64,000 bases of DNA from Rugosimonospora africana (GCF_016862975.1 NZ_BONZ01000013.1:372001-436000); one strand, 5' to 3'; numbered from the stretch's first letter, positions 27,170 through 38,011 are shown. Program-made: numbers and translations. Notes: a model not told the origin generated them from the letters alone.

Positions 27170-29404
27170 CTACAGGCCCTCGGCCACCGCAGAGGCCACC
27201 CGTAGCCACGCCTGCTTGGTCGCGCTGGACAGCAGCCCGTACCGCAGCGGTTCCCCGGAGTCGATCAGGCGCTCGTACGGCGCGAGCAGCACGGCCCGGG
27301 TACGGGCGGCGAAGTGCCGCCGGATCGCCGGAAGGTCGATCTCCTTGCGGCTGGGTGGCATGGACACCACGGTGACCGCCTGCCGGACCAGCCGCTGCCG
27401 ACCGGACTGCTCAAGGTGGTCGAGCATCCGGGCGGCCGTCTCGGCGGAGTCGTTCCGGGCGGACATGGTGACCACGAGCTGATCGGTGGCGTCGATGGCG
27501 GCCTGCCAGTTGGCGGCCCGCACGTTGTTGCCGGTGTCCACCATGATCAGCTTATAGAACCGGCTCACCACTTCGCGGATGTCGGCGAACGCGCCGGCGG
27601 TCAGCATCTCGCCGGCCGTCGCCGACTCGTCGCTGGCCAGGACGTCGAACATGCCCTCGCCCTGCGCCCGCACATACTGCGACAGGTCACCGACCCGGCC
27701 GTGCGGTCCGCTGAAGTGATCGAGGTCCCGGAGCAGGTCCCGCACGGTACGGGCGTGAAAATCCTGCTGGGCGCGCATGCCCAGGGTGCCCTGGGTCTCG
27801 TTGTTGTCCCAGGCCAGCACGTACCCGCCGCGACGCTGCCCGAAGGTCATGGCGAGCAGCAGCACGGCCACGGTCTTACCCGCCCCGCCCTTCGGGTTGA
27901 CGACGGTGACCTGGCGCAGCCCACCGAAGTTGCGGCGGACCATCTCGATCTGGTGGAGGATCTCCCGTTCGTGCGCGCCGGGCGGCAGTTTCACCAGGCC
28001 CAGCGAGCCCCGGCTGACCGCGCCGCGCAGGCCGAGGCGCGCCACCGGCTCGGCCGGCCGGACCACCCGGCGCCGGGCGAACTCGTCGGCGGTCGGCACG
28101 TCCGGGTCCCGTACCGGCGACATCGGTACGGCTGGCGAGTGCGATGGCGGGGACTGCGGGGCGGGCAGGTACTGCTGCTGCGGTACGGGCAGCGGCGGGC
28201 CACCGTACTGCGGGGACGGGTGCGGCGACGTGGGCGCCGGTACGCGCAGCTGCCAGGGCGCCAGCTGCTGGCCGGGGCTCTGTGGCTCGCTGGGGATCGG
28301 CTGCGTCTGGTCCAGCGGGATCTGGCCGGGCTGCTCCTGGCTCGGATAGCCCCGGCCGGGGTGGCCCGGCTGGTCTGTCGCCGGGTACGGCTGGGGCGGC
28401 TGAGCGGGGCCTGGCTGATAACCCTGAACCGGATATGACCCGTGCTGCGGCTGAGCCGCCCCGGACGACTGCGGCTGGACTGGCCCGGACGGCTGAGCTG
28501 GCCAGGATGGTTGCGGCTGGGTCGGCCCGACGGGCTGTGACTGAGCGGGCCAGGAAGGCTGCGGCTGTGCCGGCCCGGGCAGTTGCGGCTGGGCTTGTCC
28601 GCTCGGCCGGGGCGGCGTGGCTGGCGGAAGCTGTGGGGCCGGCGTTGCGGGCGCGGCCGGCGGTGTGGTGCGCGGCTGCGCGGTGTGCGATTGCGTGGCG
28701 GCCGGCGGTGTAGTGGCCGGCTGTGTGGCGTGCGGGTCCGGCTCGACCCGTGGATCACCGGGCTGCTGTGGGCCGGCCGGATCGGTCGCAGGCCGGTCGG
28801 GGACGGCCGGGTCCAGTCGCTGGGGCGGTTCCGCCCAGGGCGAGGTCGGGCCATTGGGCCGGCCGGATCCGTTTGCCGAAGCGGCGAGGTCGCGCCAGTC
28901 AGGTGGCGACTGCACGGGCGCCGGCGGGAAGGTCACCGGCCCGGGCGGTCGCGACCCGTTGCCTGGCGGCGGCCCTCCGGAGCCCGGCCCGGCCAGCGGC
29001 GGGCCCGACGTCGGCCCGGGCAGTGGTGGGCTTGAGGTCGGCCCGGCCAGTGGCGGGCTCGAAGCGAGCGGGCTCGGGGCCGGCTCGGCCAGCGGTGGAC
29101 CAGAGGTTGGTCCGGCCAGCGGCGGGCGCGAGGCGAGCGGTGGGCTCGGGGCCGGCTCGGCCTGTGGTGGACCAGAGAGCGGTCGGGCCAGTGGTGGACC
29201 AGGGGTTGGATTCGCCAACGGCGGGCCGGAAGTCGGGCCGGGCGGCGGTCCTGCCGGAGTCTGCTCCGCCGGTTCACCGTGCGCGCCGCGCGGGTCGGAT
29301 CCACTCCGCTGCCCGGGTACCTCGGGCCCGCCGTGATTCGGTCGCGTCACGAGCTCATCCGGAGGCCAGAACTGATCCTGATCGGGCACCGCCACCTGGT
29401 TCAC
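27170..29404 (-). CDS. EspI-like proline-rich MinD/ParA-type ATPase
   Basis: 744 aa in two parts. The first 450 residues are a low-complexity Pro/Gln/Ala region with many GPPLA and PxxPPLAGPTS repeats. The last 270 residues form a MinD/ParA fold: Walker A VVNPKGGAGKTVAVLLLA, WDNNETQGTLGMR and switch region MVDTGNNVRAANW. This architecture matches EspI of the mycobacterial ESX-1 locus and related SCO5717-type proteins. No type VII secretion genes occur here, so a secretion role is uncertain; positioning or cell-envelope roles are alternatives. Confidence 0.78.
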   Translation of the reverse strand: MNQVAVPDQDQFWPPDELVTRPNHGGPEVPGQRSGSDPRGAHGEPAEQTPAGPPPGPTSGPPLANPTPGPPLARPLSGPPQAEPAPSPPLASRPPLAGPTSGPPLAEPAPSPLASSPPLAGPTSSPPLPGPTSGPPLAGPGSGGPPPGNGSRPPGPVTFPPAPVQSPPDWRDLAASANGSGRPNGPTSPWAEPPQRLDPAVPDRPATDPAGPQQPGDPRVEPDPHATQPATTPPAATQSHTAQPRTTPPAAPATPAPQLPPATPPRPSGQAQPQLPGPAQPQPSWPAQSQPVGPTQPQPSWPAQPSGPVQPQSSGAAQPQHGSYPVQGYQPGPAQPPQPYPATDQPGHPGRGYPSQEQPGQIPLDQTQPIPSEPQSPGQQLAPWQLRVPAPTSPHPSPQYGGPPLPVPQQQYLPAPQSPPSHSPAVPMSPVRDPDVPTADEFARRRVVRPAEPVARLGLRGAVSRGSLGLVKLPPGAHEREILHQIEMVRRNFGGLRQVTVVNPKGGAGKTVAVLLLAMTFGQRRGGYVLAWDNNETQGTLGMRAQQDFHARTVRDLLRDLDHFSGPHGRVGDLSQYVRAQGEGMFDVLASDESATAGEMLTAGAFADIREVVSRFYKLIMVDTGNNVRAANWQAAIDATDQLVVTMSARNDSAETAARMLDHLEQSGRQRLVRQAVTVVSMPPSRKEIDLPAIRRHFAARTRAVLLAPYERLIDSGEPLRYGLLSSATKQAWLRVASAVAEGL

Positions 29405-29431
29405 CTCCCCCGGCGAATGTTACGGCCGGTA

Positions 29432-30325
29432 TCAGGATCGGTACACTCCCCACGCACCGCGCTCCATCCACCAGCTCCGCTTCCGGGTCAGCGTGCCGGC
29501 GACGCCGTCGTCGAGGAAATCGACCTCACCGAGCGGAGTCACCGCGACCGCACGGCCCCGGGCCCGGCGTACCTCCACCCGTACCCGCCGGCGCGCGAGC
29601 CTACGCGTCACCACCGGTACCGCCACGGCGACGTTGACCATCCCGTCTGCCGGATCGGCCGCCGGTGTCAGCGGCAGCCCGTCGACCACCGCGAATCCGT
29701 CGTCGTTCGCGATCGCGCAGGCGGTGATCTGCTCGTCCGGCGTGGCGAGCACGGCGTCGTCGACCTCGATCCGGGCGGCCCAGTTCTGCTGGCCGCCGAG
29801 CAGCGCACCCTGCAGGGTGACCGAGCCGCCGTCGTTGCGCAGCAGGTCCAGCCGCTCGACCGTGCCGGCGAGCACCGCCTTGGCTACCAGCGCGGGATCG
29901 GTGGGCAGGCCGAACTCGGCCGGCCGGTTGAGCGGCAGGATACCGATCGGCGGCAGGTCGGGCACGGTACGGCCGGCGGGCAGGTCGGCCGGGCGCCGGC
30001 TGGGTGGCGGCGCGTACCGGCGGACCATCCGCCGTACCACCGCCCGCACCTGGCCCTCGGCGGCGGTCGCCACGATCAGGCGGGGGCCGTCCGGCGCGGG
30101 CCAGGTCAGCCCGTCGGGTCGGGCCGGGCCGTCCAGCCGGGCGATGACCGCATCGATCTCCTGGTCGGAGCACGCGGTCGGCGTGGTCACCGTCGCGCCC
30201 TCGGCTGCCAGCGCGTCGGCGCACGCCTTGACCTGAGCGCGGGGCTGCGCACCGGTACCGCAGGCGCACTCGCCCCCGCCGCAGCCCGTGCCGTCGGAGA
30301 GTGACAGCACAATCACGTCGTACAC
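29432..30325 (-). CDS. diacylglycerol-kinase-like protein with degenerate active site
   Basis: 297 aa. A cysteine cluster CGGGECACGTG (residues 15-25) opens the protein. The middle aligns by eye with the DAGK/LCB5 catalytic domain: IGILPLNRPAEFGLPTDPALVAKAVLAGTVERLDLL corresponds to the family's LG-(I/T)-PLGTGNDFA-r-x-LGLP-dPx-xA segment. The GTGNDFA core is replaced by NRPAE, and no GGDGT motif is present. The beta-sandwich C-terminus is intact. It probably binds a lipid or nucleotide without normal kinase chemistry. It is divergent from purA. Confidence 0.6.
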   Translation of the reverse strand: MYDVIVLSLSDGTGCGGGECACGTGAQPRAQVKACADALAAEGATVTTPTACSDQEIDAVIARLDGPARPDGLTWPAPDGPRLIVATAAEGQVRAVVRRMVRRYAPPPSRRPADLPAGRTVPDLPPIGILPLNRPAEFGLPTDPALVAKAVLAGTVERLDLLRNDGGSVTLQGALLGGQQNWAARIEVDDAVLATPDEQITACAIANDDGFAVVDGLPLTPAADPADGMVNVAVAVPVVTRRLARRRVRVEVRRARGRAVAVTPLGEVDFLDDGVAGTLTRKRSWWMERGAWGVYRS

Positions 30326-30385
30326 CCGGATCGGCCTCCTGTCGTTGACTCTGTGCTGCCCGTCGTCGCCCGCTTGTTAGCCTGA

Positions 30386-31738
<1,353 letters not shown>

Positions 31739-31860
31739 GTGGGCATTGGCCAGTTCTTCCGAGCGGTCATTGGCGAGGACCGATCTGATCTGAAACCGGC
31801 CGCTGTGGCGAGCTCGCTCGGGATCGGTTCCGGCCTGGCGTTTCGGTAGCATCTGGACCC

Positions 31861-33120
31861 GTGCTCGTACTTCTGCTCGGCTCCGGTGGTCGTGAGCACG
31901 CGCTCGCCACCGCGCTGGCCGCCGATCCGGCCGTCACGGCGCTGCACTGCGCCCCCGGCAATCCCGGCATCGGCCGGCTGGCGCAACTGCACCCGGTCGA
32001 TCTTGCCGACCCCGACGCGATCGCCGGTCTGGCTGTGGAGCTGGCTGCCGACCTGGTGGTGATCGGGCCGGAGGCACCGCTGGTGGCCGGCGCCGCCGAC
32101 GCCATCCGGGCGAAGGGGATCGCCTGCTTCGGCCCGTCCCGGGCGGCGGCCCGGCTGGAGGGTTCCAAGGACTTCGCCAAGTCGGTCATGGTGGCGGCCG
32201 GGGTGCCGACCGCCCGCTCGCGCACCTGCGAGAAGCCGGACGAGGTGGTCGCCGCTCTGGACGAGTTCGGCGCGCCGTACGTGGTGAAGGACGACGGCCT
32301 GGCGGCCGGCAAGGGCGTCATCGTGACCGATGACCGGGAGGCCGCGCTCGCCCACGCCCAGGCGTGCGGCCGGGTGGTGATCGAGGAATATCTGGCCGGT
32401 CCCGAGGTCTCGCTGTTCGTGCTCACCGACGGGATCACCGCGCGAGCGCTCGTACCCGCGCAGGACTTCAAGCGCATCGGCGACGGCGACACCGGACCGA
32501 ACACCGGCGGCATGGGGGCCTACGCACCGCTGTCATGGGCGCCACCGACCCTGGTGGACGACGTCCTGCGGACCGTGGTCGAGCCGACGCTGGTCCAGAT
32601 GCGCGAGCGCGGCGTCCCGTTCGCCGGTCTGCTGTACGTCGGCCTCGCGCTGACCGCCGACGGGCCGAAGGTGATCGAGTTCAACTGCCGGTTCGGCGAC
32701 CCGGAGACCCAGGTCGTGCTCGCGCTGCTGGCCAGCCCGCTCGCCGGGCTGTTGCACGCCGCCGCGGTGGGCAGGCTGGCCGGGCAGCCGCCGCTGCGTT
32801 GGCATCCCGGCTCGGCGGTCACCGTCGTGATGGCGGCGGCGAATTATCCGGGTACCCCGAAGGTCGGCGACGTGATCACCGGGGCGGAGGTACCGGGCGT
32901 GATCCACGCGGGTACCGCCCGGCGGTCGGATGGCGCACTGGTCAGCTCGGGCGGCCGGGTGCTGTCCTGCACCGGCGTCGGGCCGACTCTCGCGACCGCG
33001 CGTGACGCGGCGTACGCGCTGGTGACCGGCGTGTCACTGGACGGCTCACAGCACCGGACCGACATCGCCGCCGCGGCGATCGAGGGCCGCGTCACGATTC
33101 CGGGCGCCGCCCGCCCCTGA
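31861..33120 (+). CDS. purD: phosphoribosylamine-glycine ligase
   Basis: 419 aa, GTG start. The N-terminal LLLGSGGREHALA is the PurD phosphate-binding loop. The ATP-grasp domain shows KDDGLAAGKGV near residue 145, EEYLAGPEVSLF, GDGDTGPNTGGMGAY near 215 and VIEFNCRFGDPETQ near 275. It makes GAR from phosphoribosylamine and glycine. Size is standard. Confidence 0.97.
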   Translation: MLVLLLGSGGREHALATALAADPAVTALHCAPGNPGIGRLAQLHPVDLADPDAIAGLAVELAADLVVIGPEAPLVAGAADAIRAKGIACFGPSRAAARLEGSKDFAKSVMVAAGVPTARSRTCEKPDEVVAALDEFGAPYVVKDDGLAAGKGVIVTDDREAALAHAQACGRVVIEEYLAGPEVSLFVLTDGITARALVPAQDFKRIGDGDTGPNTGGMGAYAPLSWAPPTLVDDVLRTVVEPTLVQMRERGVPFAGLLYVGLALTADGPKVIEFNCRFGDPETQVVLALLASPLAGLLHAAAVGRLAGQPPLRWHPGSAVTVVMAAANYPGTPKVGDVITGAEVPGVIHAGTARRSDGALVSSGGRVLSCTGVGPTLATARDAAYALVTGVSLDGSQHRTDIAAAAIEGRVTIPGAARP

Positions 33121-33171
33121 CGGGCAACCTCCCGCCGCACTCGCTCCGTTGGAGAGGCGAGGAGGTGGGCT

Positions 33172-33678
33172 GTGACGGACGCCGATGCGTACCGGGATTT
33201 CGTGTCCGCCAGGCTGGACCGGCTGCGCCGTACCGGGTATCTGCTATGCGGGGACTGGCACACCGCGGACGACTTGGTCTCCGCGGCACTGATCAAGCTG
33301 TACCGGCACTGGCGACGAGTGTCCACGATGGACAATCTCGACGGTTACCTGCACCGGGTACTGGTCAGGGTCTGGCTGGACGAGCGACGGCGACCGTGGC
33401 GGCGGGAGCTGCCGTACGCGGTGCCGCCCGACGCGGCAGCCGCCGGGGTCGCCACGGATGAGCGGCTGGCCCTCCTCGCGCACCTCGCCGAGCTACCGCC
33501 GCGCCGGCGGGCGGTGCTGGTCCTGAGGTTCTTCCTGGACCTCTCCGTGGAGCAGACCGCCGAGGCCATGGGGTGCAGCACAGGAACCGTGAAGAGCCAG
33601 ACCGCCCGGGCCCTGGACGCGATGCGCGCCCGGCTGATCCCGGCGGGGGAGCCCGAGGAGGCCCGATGGACCAGCTGA
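33172..33678 (+). CDS. ECF RNA polymerase sigma factor (SigE family)
   Basis: 168 aa, GTG start preceded by GGAGGTGG. Sigma region 2 is LLCGDWHTADDLVSAALIKLYRHWRRV (residues 24-50), and region 4 is the C-terminal helix-turn-helix LSVEQTAEAMGCSTGTVKSQTARAL. This matches the actinobacterial SigE-family of ECF factors. The next gene, which overlaps it by 13 bases, is probably its regulator. Confidence 0.92.
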   Translation: MTDADAYRDFVSARLDRLRRTGYLLCGDWHTADDLVSAALIKLYRHWRRVSTMDNLDGYLHRVLVRVWLDERRRPWRRELPYAVPPDAAAAGVATDERLALLAHLAELPPRRRAVLVLRFFLDLSVEQTAEAMGCSTGTVKSQTARALDAMRARLIPAGEPEEARWTS

Positions 33679-34574
33679 GTCACGCACTGCACGCGGCGGC
33701 CGCCGATCCGCCGCCCACCGCCATCGACCTGGACCAGCTCATCGCCGGCGAACGCCGGCGAACCCACAACCGGTACCGGTTCGGCGCGGCGACCGGGGCG
33801 GCGGTGCTGGTGGCCGGTGCGGTGGCGGTGCCATTCGCGCTCGGCGGCGGATCCGGCCACATCGCCGGTACGCCGCCCGGCTGTCGGACCGTGTACTACG
33901 AGCCCGGGACGGTGTTCCCGCCGACCCCCGAGTCGACGCCGTCCACGCCGCCGGTGAACCACGGCACGTCGGCGCCGCACTCGGCGCTGCCGATCGACCA
34001 CAGCACCTCGGCGCCGCACTCGCCGTCGCCCGGCGTGTCGACCGCCGCCGTTCAGCCGCAGGAGCCCATCGGACCGAGCCCGACGTTCGGCACCCCGCCG
34101 ACGGACTGCGACGTCCTGGAGGAGTTGCTGGACGCGGCGCTGACCGACGCGGTGCACCGGTGGCTGCCGGACGCCGACATGGTGAACGCCTCCGTGTATG
34201 ACCGGCCCGGCCTGTTCCACCTGGACGTCGACCGGAGCTACCTGGCCTACGTGCAGCTCGGCGAGGCTGTGCTGCAGGTGCAGGTCGGGGCCAGCGACGC
34301 GTACACCCGCGGGCTCTGCGCGTACCCGTGGCAGTCCCCGTCCTGCGAGGAACGGCTCGTACCGGGCGCCAAGCTGGTGAAGGGCGGACTTCCCGGCAAG
34401 TACGGCACGACGATCGAGGCCGTGACGGCGGCGAAGCAGGACGGCACCGAGGTACGGCTGATGCTGTACCCCGACATTCAGAACTACTACCCCGGGCCGT
34501 ACGCGCCGCTCCCGCTCACCGTCGACCAGCTCACCGCGATCGCCATGGACCCCGGGCTGACCCTGTTCCCGTGA
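33666..34574 (+). CDS. membrane-anchored partner of the ECF sigma factor (putative anti-sigma)
   Basis: 302 aa; ATG 33666 lies inside the sigma gene. A short basic cytoplasmic N-terminus (residues 1-43) with LDQLIAGERRRTHNRYR is followed by one transmembrane helix (about 44-63). A Pro/Ser/Thr-rich stalk (about 80-140) leads to an extracytoplasmic domain with four cysteines (CRTVYYEP, TDCDVLEE, LCAYPW, SCEERL). Overlap with the sigma gene and this topology suggest an anti-sigma factor, but the zinc HXXXCXXC motif is not present. Confidence 0.72.
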   Translation: MDQLSHALHAAAADPPPTAIDLDQLIAGERRRTHNRYRFGAATGAAVLVAGAVAVPFALGGGSGHIAGTPPGCRTVYYEPGTVFPPTPESTPSTPPVNHGTSAPHSALPIDHSTSAPHSPSPGVSTAAVQPQEPIGPSPTFGTPPTDCDVLEELLDAALTDAVHRWLPDADMVNASVYDRPGLFHLDVDRSYLAYVQLGEAVLQVQVGASDAYTRGLCAYPWQSPSCEERLVPGAKLVKGGLPGKYGTTIEAVTAAKQDGTEVRLMLYPDIQNYYPGPYAPLPLTVDQLTAIAMDPGLTLFP

Positions 34575-34599
34575 CCGCTCATCAAACCCGCGGCCTGCC

Positions 34600-36189
34600 T
34601 TACCAGGGCAGGTCGCGGGGAACCACCTTGCCGGTGGCGTTGCGCGGCAGGGCACGGACGAAGCGCACGTCCCGCGGTACCGCGAACCGGGCCAGATGCC
34701 GCCGGACGTACTCCCGTACCGCCGTCGGGTCGAGGATCTCGCCGGGTTGCAGCGCGATCCACGCGGCCAGGCGTTGCCCGAACTCCGAGTCGGGTACGCC
34801 GACCACCGCCACCTCGCGTACCTGCGGCAACGCGGCCAGTACGTTTTCGACCTCGGACGGGAACACGTTTTCGCCGCCCGAGACGATCATGTCGTCCTCG
34901 CGACCGTCGACGAACAGCAGCCCGTCGGAGTCCACGTGGCCCAGGTCGCCGGTCGCCAGCAGCCCGTCGAGCGTCTCCCGGCCGGCTCCGTTCGTGTATC
35001 CCTCGAACACCATGTCGTTGGCCACGAAGATGCGGCCGGTCTGCCCGGGTGCCATCTCCCGGCCGGCCTGGGACACGATCGCGATCCGGGTGCCGTGCGG
35101 CGGCCGGCCCGCTGTGTTCGAGTCCTTGCGCAGGTCCTGCGGGGTGGCGATGCTCGCCCAGGACGCCTCGGTCGAGCCGTACAGGTTGTAGAGCACGTCG
35201 CCGTGCACGTCCATGAACCGGGTGGCCAGGCCGCCGGGCAGCGCCGAACCGCTGACCGCCACGACCTTGAGCGGGGTCGGCCGGGGCGGTACCTCCAGGA
35301 GCCGCTGAAGCATCACCGGTACCGCGAACAGCGAGGTGCAGTCGTGCTCGATGGCGCCGGCCAGTGCCTCGGCCGGGTCGAACCGGCGCTGGAGCACGAT
35401 CGTCGCGCGCAGGGCCAGGCCCATCTGCAACGCGGCCAGCCCCCAGGTGTGGAAGACCGGCGCGGCGATCAGCATCCGTGACCGCGCGTTGAGCGGGATC
35501 CGGGAGATGATGCTGGCCAGCGGCGCGAACCCGCCCGGGGTACGGCGCCGGGCGCCCTTGGGCGCACCCGTGGTACCCGAGGTGAGGACGATGAGGCGGC
35601 CCTCGCGCTGAGGTCGCCGTATCCCGCCCGGCGGGGCCGTGGCCATCACCTCCTCCACTCCGGTCTCGTCCAGCCGTTCCACCTTGCGCGGCAGCGCGAC
35701 CGCGTGCTCGGTGAACTCCGAGTCGTGGATGAGGATCCGCAGCCGCTGCTCCTCGGCGACGACGGCCAACTGCGCCGGGGACAGTCCGGTGTTGACCAGG
35801 ACCGCGTCGGCGCCGAGCAGGCTGGCCGCGACCATGCCCTCGATGAGGCCACCGTGGTTGCGGCAGAGCAGACCGATCTTGTCGGTTGGCTGTACCCCGC
35901 ATGCGCCGTGCAGCGCCGTGGCCAGCCGCTCGGCACGGGACAGCAGCTCACCGTAGGTCAGCCGGCCGGGCTGCGGGCCGGTCGACTCCCCGGGCGCACC
36001 GGGCAGCTTGCGGTCGTCGATGATCGCGATGCCGTCAGGGTCGCGGGCAGCCGCCGAGCGCAGCTCGCCACCGAGCCCGAATCCCCACCGGCGCAGCTCC
36101 GCCAGTTGGCGCAGGACCTTTGCCGGCGAACCCGGCGCGAGCAGTCCACGACGTGCGAGGGTGGCGATGGTGAATGACATGTCCACCAT
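34600..36189 (-). CDS. acyl-CoA ligase (AMP-binding, FadD-like)
   Basis: 529 aa. The AMP-binding signature VLTSGTTGAPKGARRR is near residue 200, NLYGSTE near 335, ATGDLGHVDSDGLLFVDGREDDMI near 415-440 and the catalytic lysine region ATGKVVPRDL at the end. The family activates fatty or aryl acids to CoA thioesters via acyl-adenylate. It is the last gene of a three-gene set with an SCP2 protein and an acyl-CoA dehydrogenase. Two in-frame ATGs are possible (36189 and 36180). Confidence 0.9.
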   Translation of the reverse strand: MVDMSFTIATLARRGLLAPGSPAKVLRQLAELRRWGFGLGGELRSAAARDPDGIAIIDDRKLPGAPGESTGPQPGRLTYGELLSRAERLATALHGACGVQPTDKIGLLCRNHGGLIEGMVAASLLGADAVLVNTGLSPAQLAVVAEEQRLRILIHDSEFTEHAVALPRKVERLDETGVEEVMATAPPGGIRRPQREGRLIVLTSGTTGAPKGARRRTPGGFAPLASIISRIPLNARSRMLIAAPVFHTWGLAALQMGLALRATIVLQRRFDPAEALAGAIEHDCTSLFAVPVMLQRLLEVPPRPTPLKVVAVSGSALPGGLATRFMDVHGDVLYNLYGSTEASWASIATPQDLRKDSNTAGRPPHGTRIAIVSQAGREMAPGQTGRIFVANDMVFEGYTNGAGRETLDGLLATGDLGHVDSDGLLFVDGREDDMIVSGGENVFPSEVENVLAALPQVREVAVVGVPDSEFGQRLAAWIALQPGEILDPTAVREYVRRHLARFAVPRDVRFVRALPRNATGKVVPRDLPW

Positions 36190-36221
36190 GGATCTCGACC
36201 TCCGATGCTGCCGCTGAGGGG

Positions 36222-37436
36222 TCAGCGGATCTGCATGCCGGAGATCGCCCGGGATACGACAAGCCGTTGGATCTCCGACGTACCCTCGAAGATCGTATAT
36301 ATCTTCGCGTCTCGGTACCAGCGCTCAACTGGGTGTTCACGCAGATACCCTGCGCCACCGAGGATCTGTACCGCCTTCTCGGCCACCGCCACGGCGACCT
36401 CGCCGGCCTTCAACTTGCTCATCGAACCCTCGCCCGCCTCGAACCGGCGGTTGTTGCGGCCCATCCACGCAGCCCGCCAGACCAGCAGCCGGGCGGCGTC
36501 GATCTCCATCCGCATGTCGGCCAGCGCGAACGCGATGGCCTGGTTCTCTATGATCGGCCGGCCGAACTGCACCCGGCCCTTCGCATACTCCAGCGAGTAC
36601 TCGTAGGCCGCCCGCGCGATGCCCAGCGCCTGGGCACCGACCGTGGGGCGGGACAGCTCGAACGTGCGCATCGCGGCTTGACCGGCGGCACGCGTGCCCT
36701 CGCGCGCCCGGGCCAGCCGTTCCTCCAAAGCGTCCCGCCCGCCGAGCAGGCAACGGCCGGGGACCCGGACCTCGTCCAGGAACACGTCGGCGGTGTGCGA
36801 GGCGCGCAGCCCGAGCTTCTTGAGCTTCTTCGTGCCGACCAGCCCGGCGGTGTCCGGTGGGACGACGAACGCGGCTTGCCCGCGGGACCCCAGCGCCGGG
36901 TCGATGCTGGCCGTCACGACGTGCACGTTCGCGATGCCGCCGTTGGTCGCGTACGCCTTCTGCCCGGACAGGATCCACTCGTCGCTGGCCTCGTCGTACC
37001 AGGCCCGGGTGCGCATCGCGCCCACATCCGAGCCGGCCTCGGGCTCCGTGGTGCAGAACGCGGCCACCTTGGGATCGTCCACGTCACCGAAGCACTGCGG
37101 CACCCATTCGAGCATCTGCTCGGGGGTGCCGGTGCCGTAGATGGCGGCGACCGCCAGGCCGGTGCCCATCAGGGCCATCCCGATCCCGGCGTCGCCCCAG
37201 AACAACTCCTCGCTGGCCAGGCACAGCGACAGACCGGTCGGGTCGGACCAGCAGTTGGCGAGGAACTCGAAGCCGTACAGCCCGATCTTCGCGGCCTGCT
37301 TGATGACCGGCCAGGGAGTCTCCTCCCGGGCGTCCCACTCGGCGGCCGCGGGACGCACGACCTCGTCGGCGAAGCCGTGCACCCAGTCCCGCAGGTCCCG
37401 CTGCTCTTCGTTTAGATCGAGCGAGAATTCCGGCAT
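36222..37436 (-). CDS. acyl-CoA dehydrogenase
   Basis: 404 aa, ATG 37436. Signatures are FCTTEPEAGSDVGAMRTRA near residue 130 (FAD and substrate binding) and the C-terminal QILGGAGYLREHPVERWYRDAKIYTIFEGTSEIQR, with the catalytic Glu in the IFEGTSEIQ motif near 388. It introduces a 2,3 double bond into an acyl-CoA. The reading frame extends upstream into the SCP2 gene, but the family start is MPEFSLDLNEEQRDLRD. It stands between the SCP2 and ligase genes. Confidence 0.93.
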   Translation of the reverse strand: MPEFSLDLNEEQRDLRDWVHGFADEVVRPAAAEWDAREETPWPVIKQAAKIGLYGFEFLANCWSDPTGLSLCLASEELFWGDAGIGMALMGTGLAVAAIYGTGTPEQMLEWVPQCFGDVDDPKVAAFCTTEPEAGSDVGAMRTRAWYDEASDEWILSGQKAYATNGGIANVHVVTASIDPALGSRGQAAFVVPPDTAGLVGTKKLKKLGLRASHTADVFLDEVRVPGRCLLGGRDALEERLARAREGTRAAGQAAMRTFELSRPTVGAQALGIARAAYEYSLEYAKGRVQFGRPIIENQAIAFALADMRMEIDAARLLVWRAAWMGRNNRRFEAGEGSMSKLKAGEVAVAVAEKAVQILGGAGYLREHPVERWYRDAKIYTIFEGTSEIQRLVVSRAISGMQIR

Positions 37437-37489
37437 CGTCGGTCCCCTCCGCTCCGCTCCGGTGCGTTGGCCTGACAGGTATCGCGCGA

Positions 37490-37942
37490 TCAGGCTTTCG
37501 GGATGTCGAACAGGTTGGCGATGTTGGCGGCGAGGCCGAGGTCGCCCTTCGCCTTGAGCTTGCCGGTCATGAACATCATCACCGGGTTGCCGGTGCCGGA
37601 GACGACCTTGAGGAAGTCGGCGGCGCCCATGGTCAGGGTCAGCTTCGGGTCGTTGGCCGGTTCGGGCGACAGCGTGCACTTGCCGTCGGCGATGACAAGC
37701 TCGTAGGTGTCGACGCCGCCGTCGGGCCGGTCGCCGACGTTCCAGTGGATGACGGCGTTGGTCGATCCGGCGCGGTCCGCGCGGAACAGCGTGGGCATCC
37801 GACCGAAGATGGCGTCGAGCACCTTGCCGCGCTGCTCGCTGCCCATGATTGCCTTGATCTGATCGGCCGACGTCGACTTGACGATCTGGGCGAACTGCTT
37901 CGGATCGACCGAGTCGAGGTTCGAAAGATCGAAGTCTGTCAT
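37490..37942 (-). CDS. SCP2 sterol-binding domain protein
   Basis: 150 aa from ATG 37942, with ATGGAGGACAGC upstream as ribosome site. The SCP2 fold is seen in VIHWNVGDRPDGGVDTYELVIADGKCTLSPEPANDPKLTLTM and the ending GNPVMMFMTGKLKAKGDLGLA, a classical SCP2 pattern. SCP2 domains bind lipids or acyl-CoAs and probably present substrate to the neighbouring dehydrogenase. It is the first gene of the three-gene set and is divergent from TetR. Confidence 0.9.
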   Translation of the reverse strand: MTDFDLSNLDSVDPKQFAQIVKSTSADQIKAIMGSEQRGKVLDAIFGRMPTLFRADRAGSTNAVIHWNVGDRPDGGVDTYELVIADGKCTLSPEPANDPKLTLTMGAADFLKVVSGTGNPVMMFMTGKLKAKGDLGLAANIANLFDIPKA

Positions 37943-37973
37943 GCTGTCCTCCATGCGGATAGCTAAGCTACTG

Positions 37974-37991
37974 GCGCGTAACATTACGCGC
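37974..37991. promoter_or_regulatory. palindromic operator between TetR and acyl-CoA genes
   Basis: GCGCGTAA and TTACGCGC face each other across CA, giving a perfect 8-2-8 palindrome in the 69-base divergent gap. Position and symmetry fit a TetR-family operator that controls both the regulator and the SCP2/dehydrogenase/ligase genes. Confidence 0.75.
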
Positions 37992-38011
37992 GGGTAGGTA
38001 TCATCGCAACC

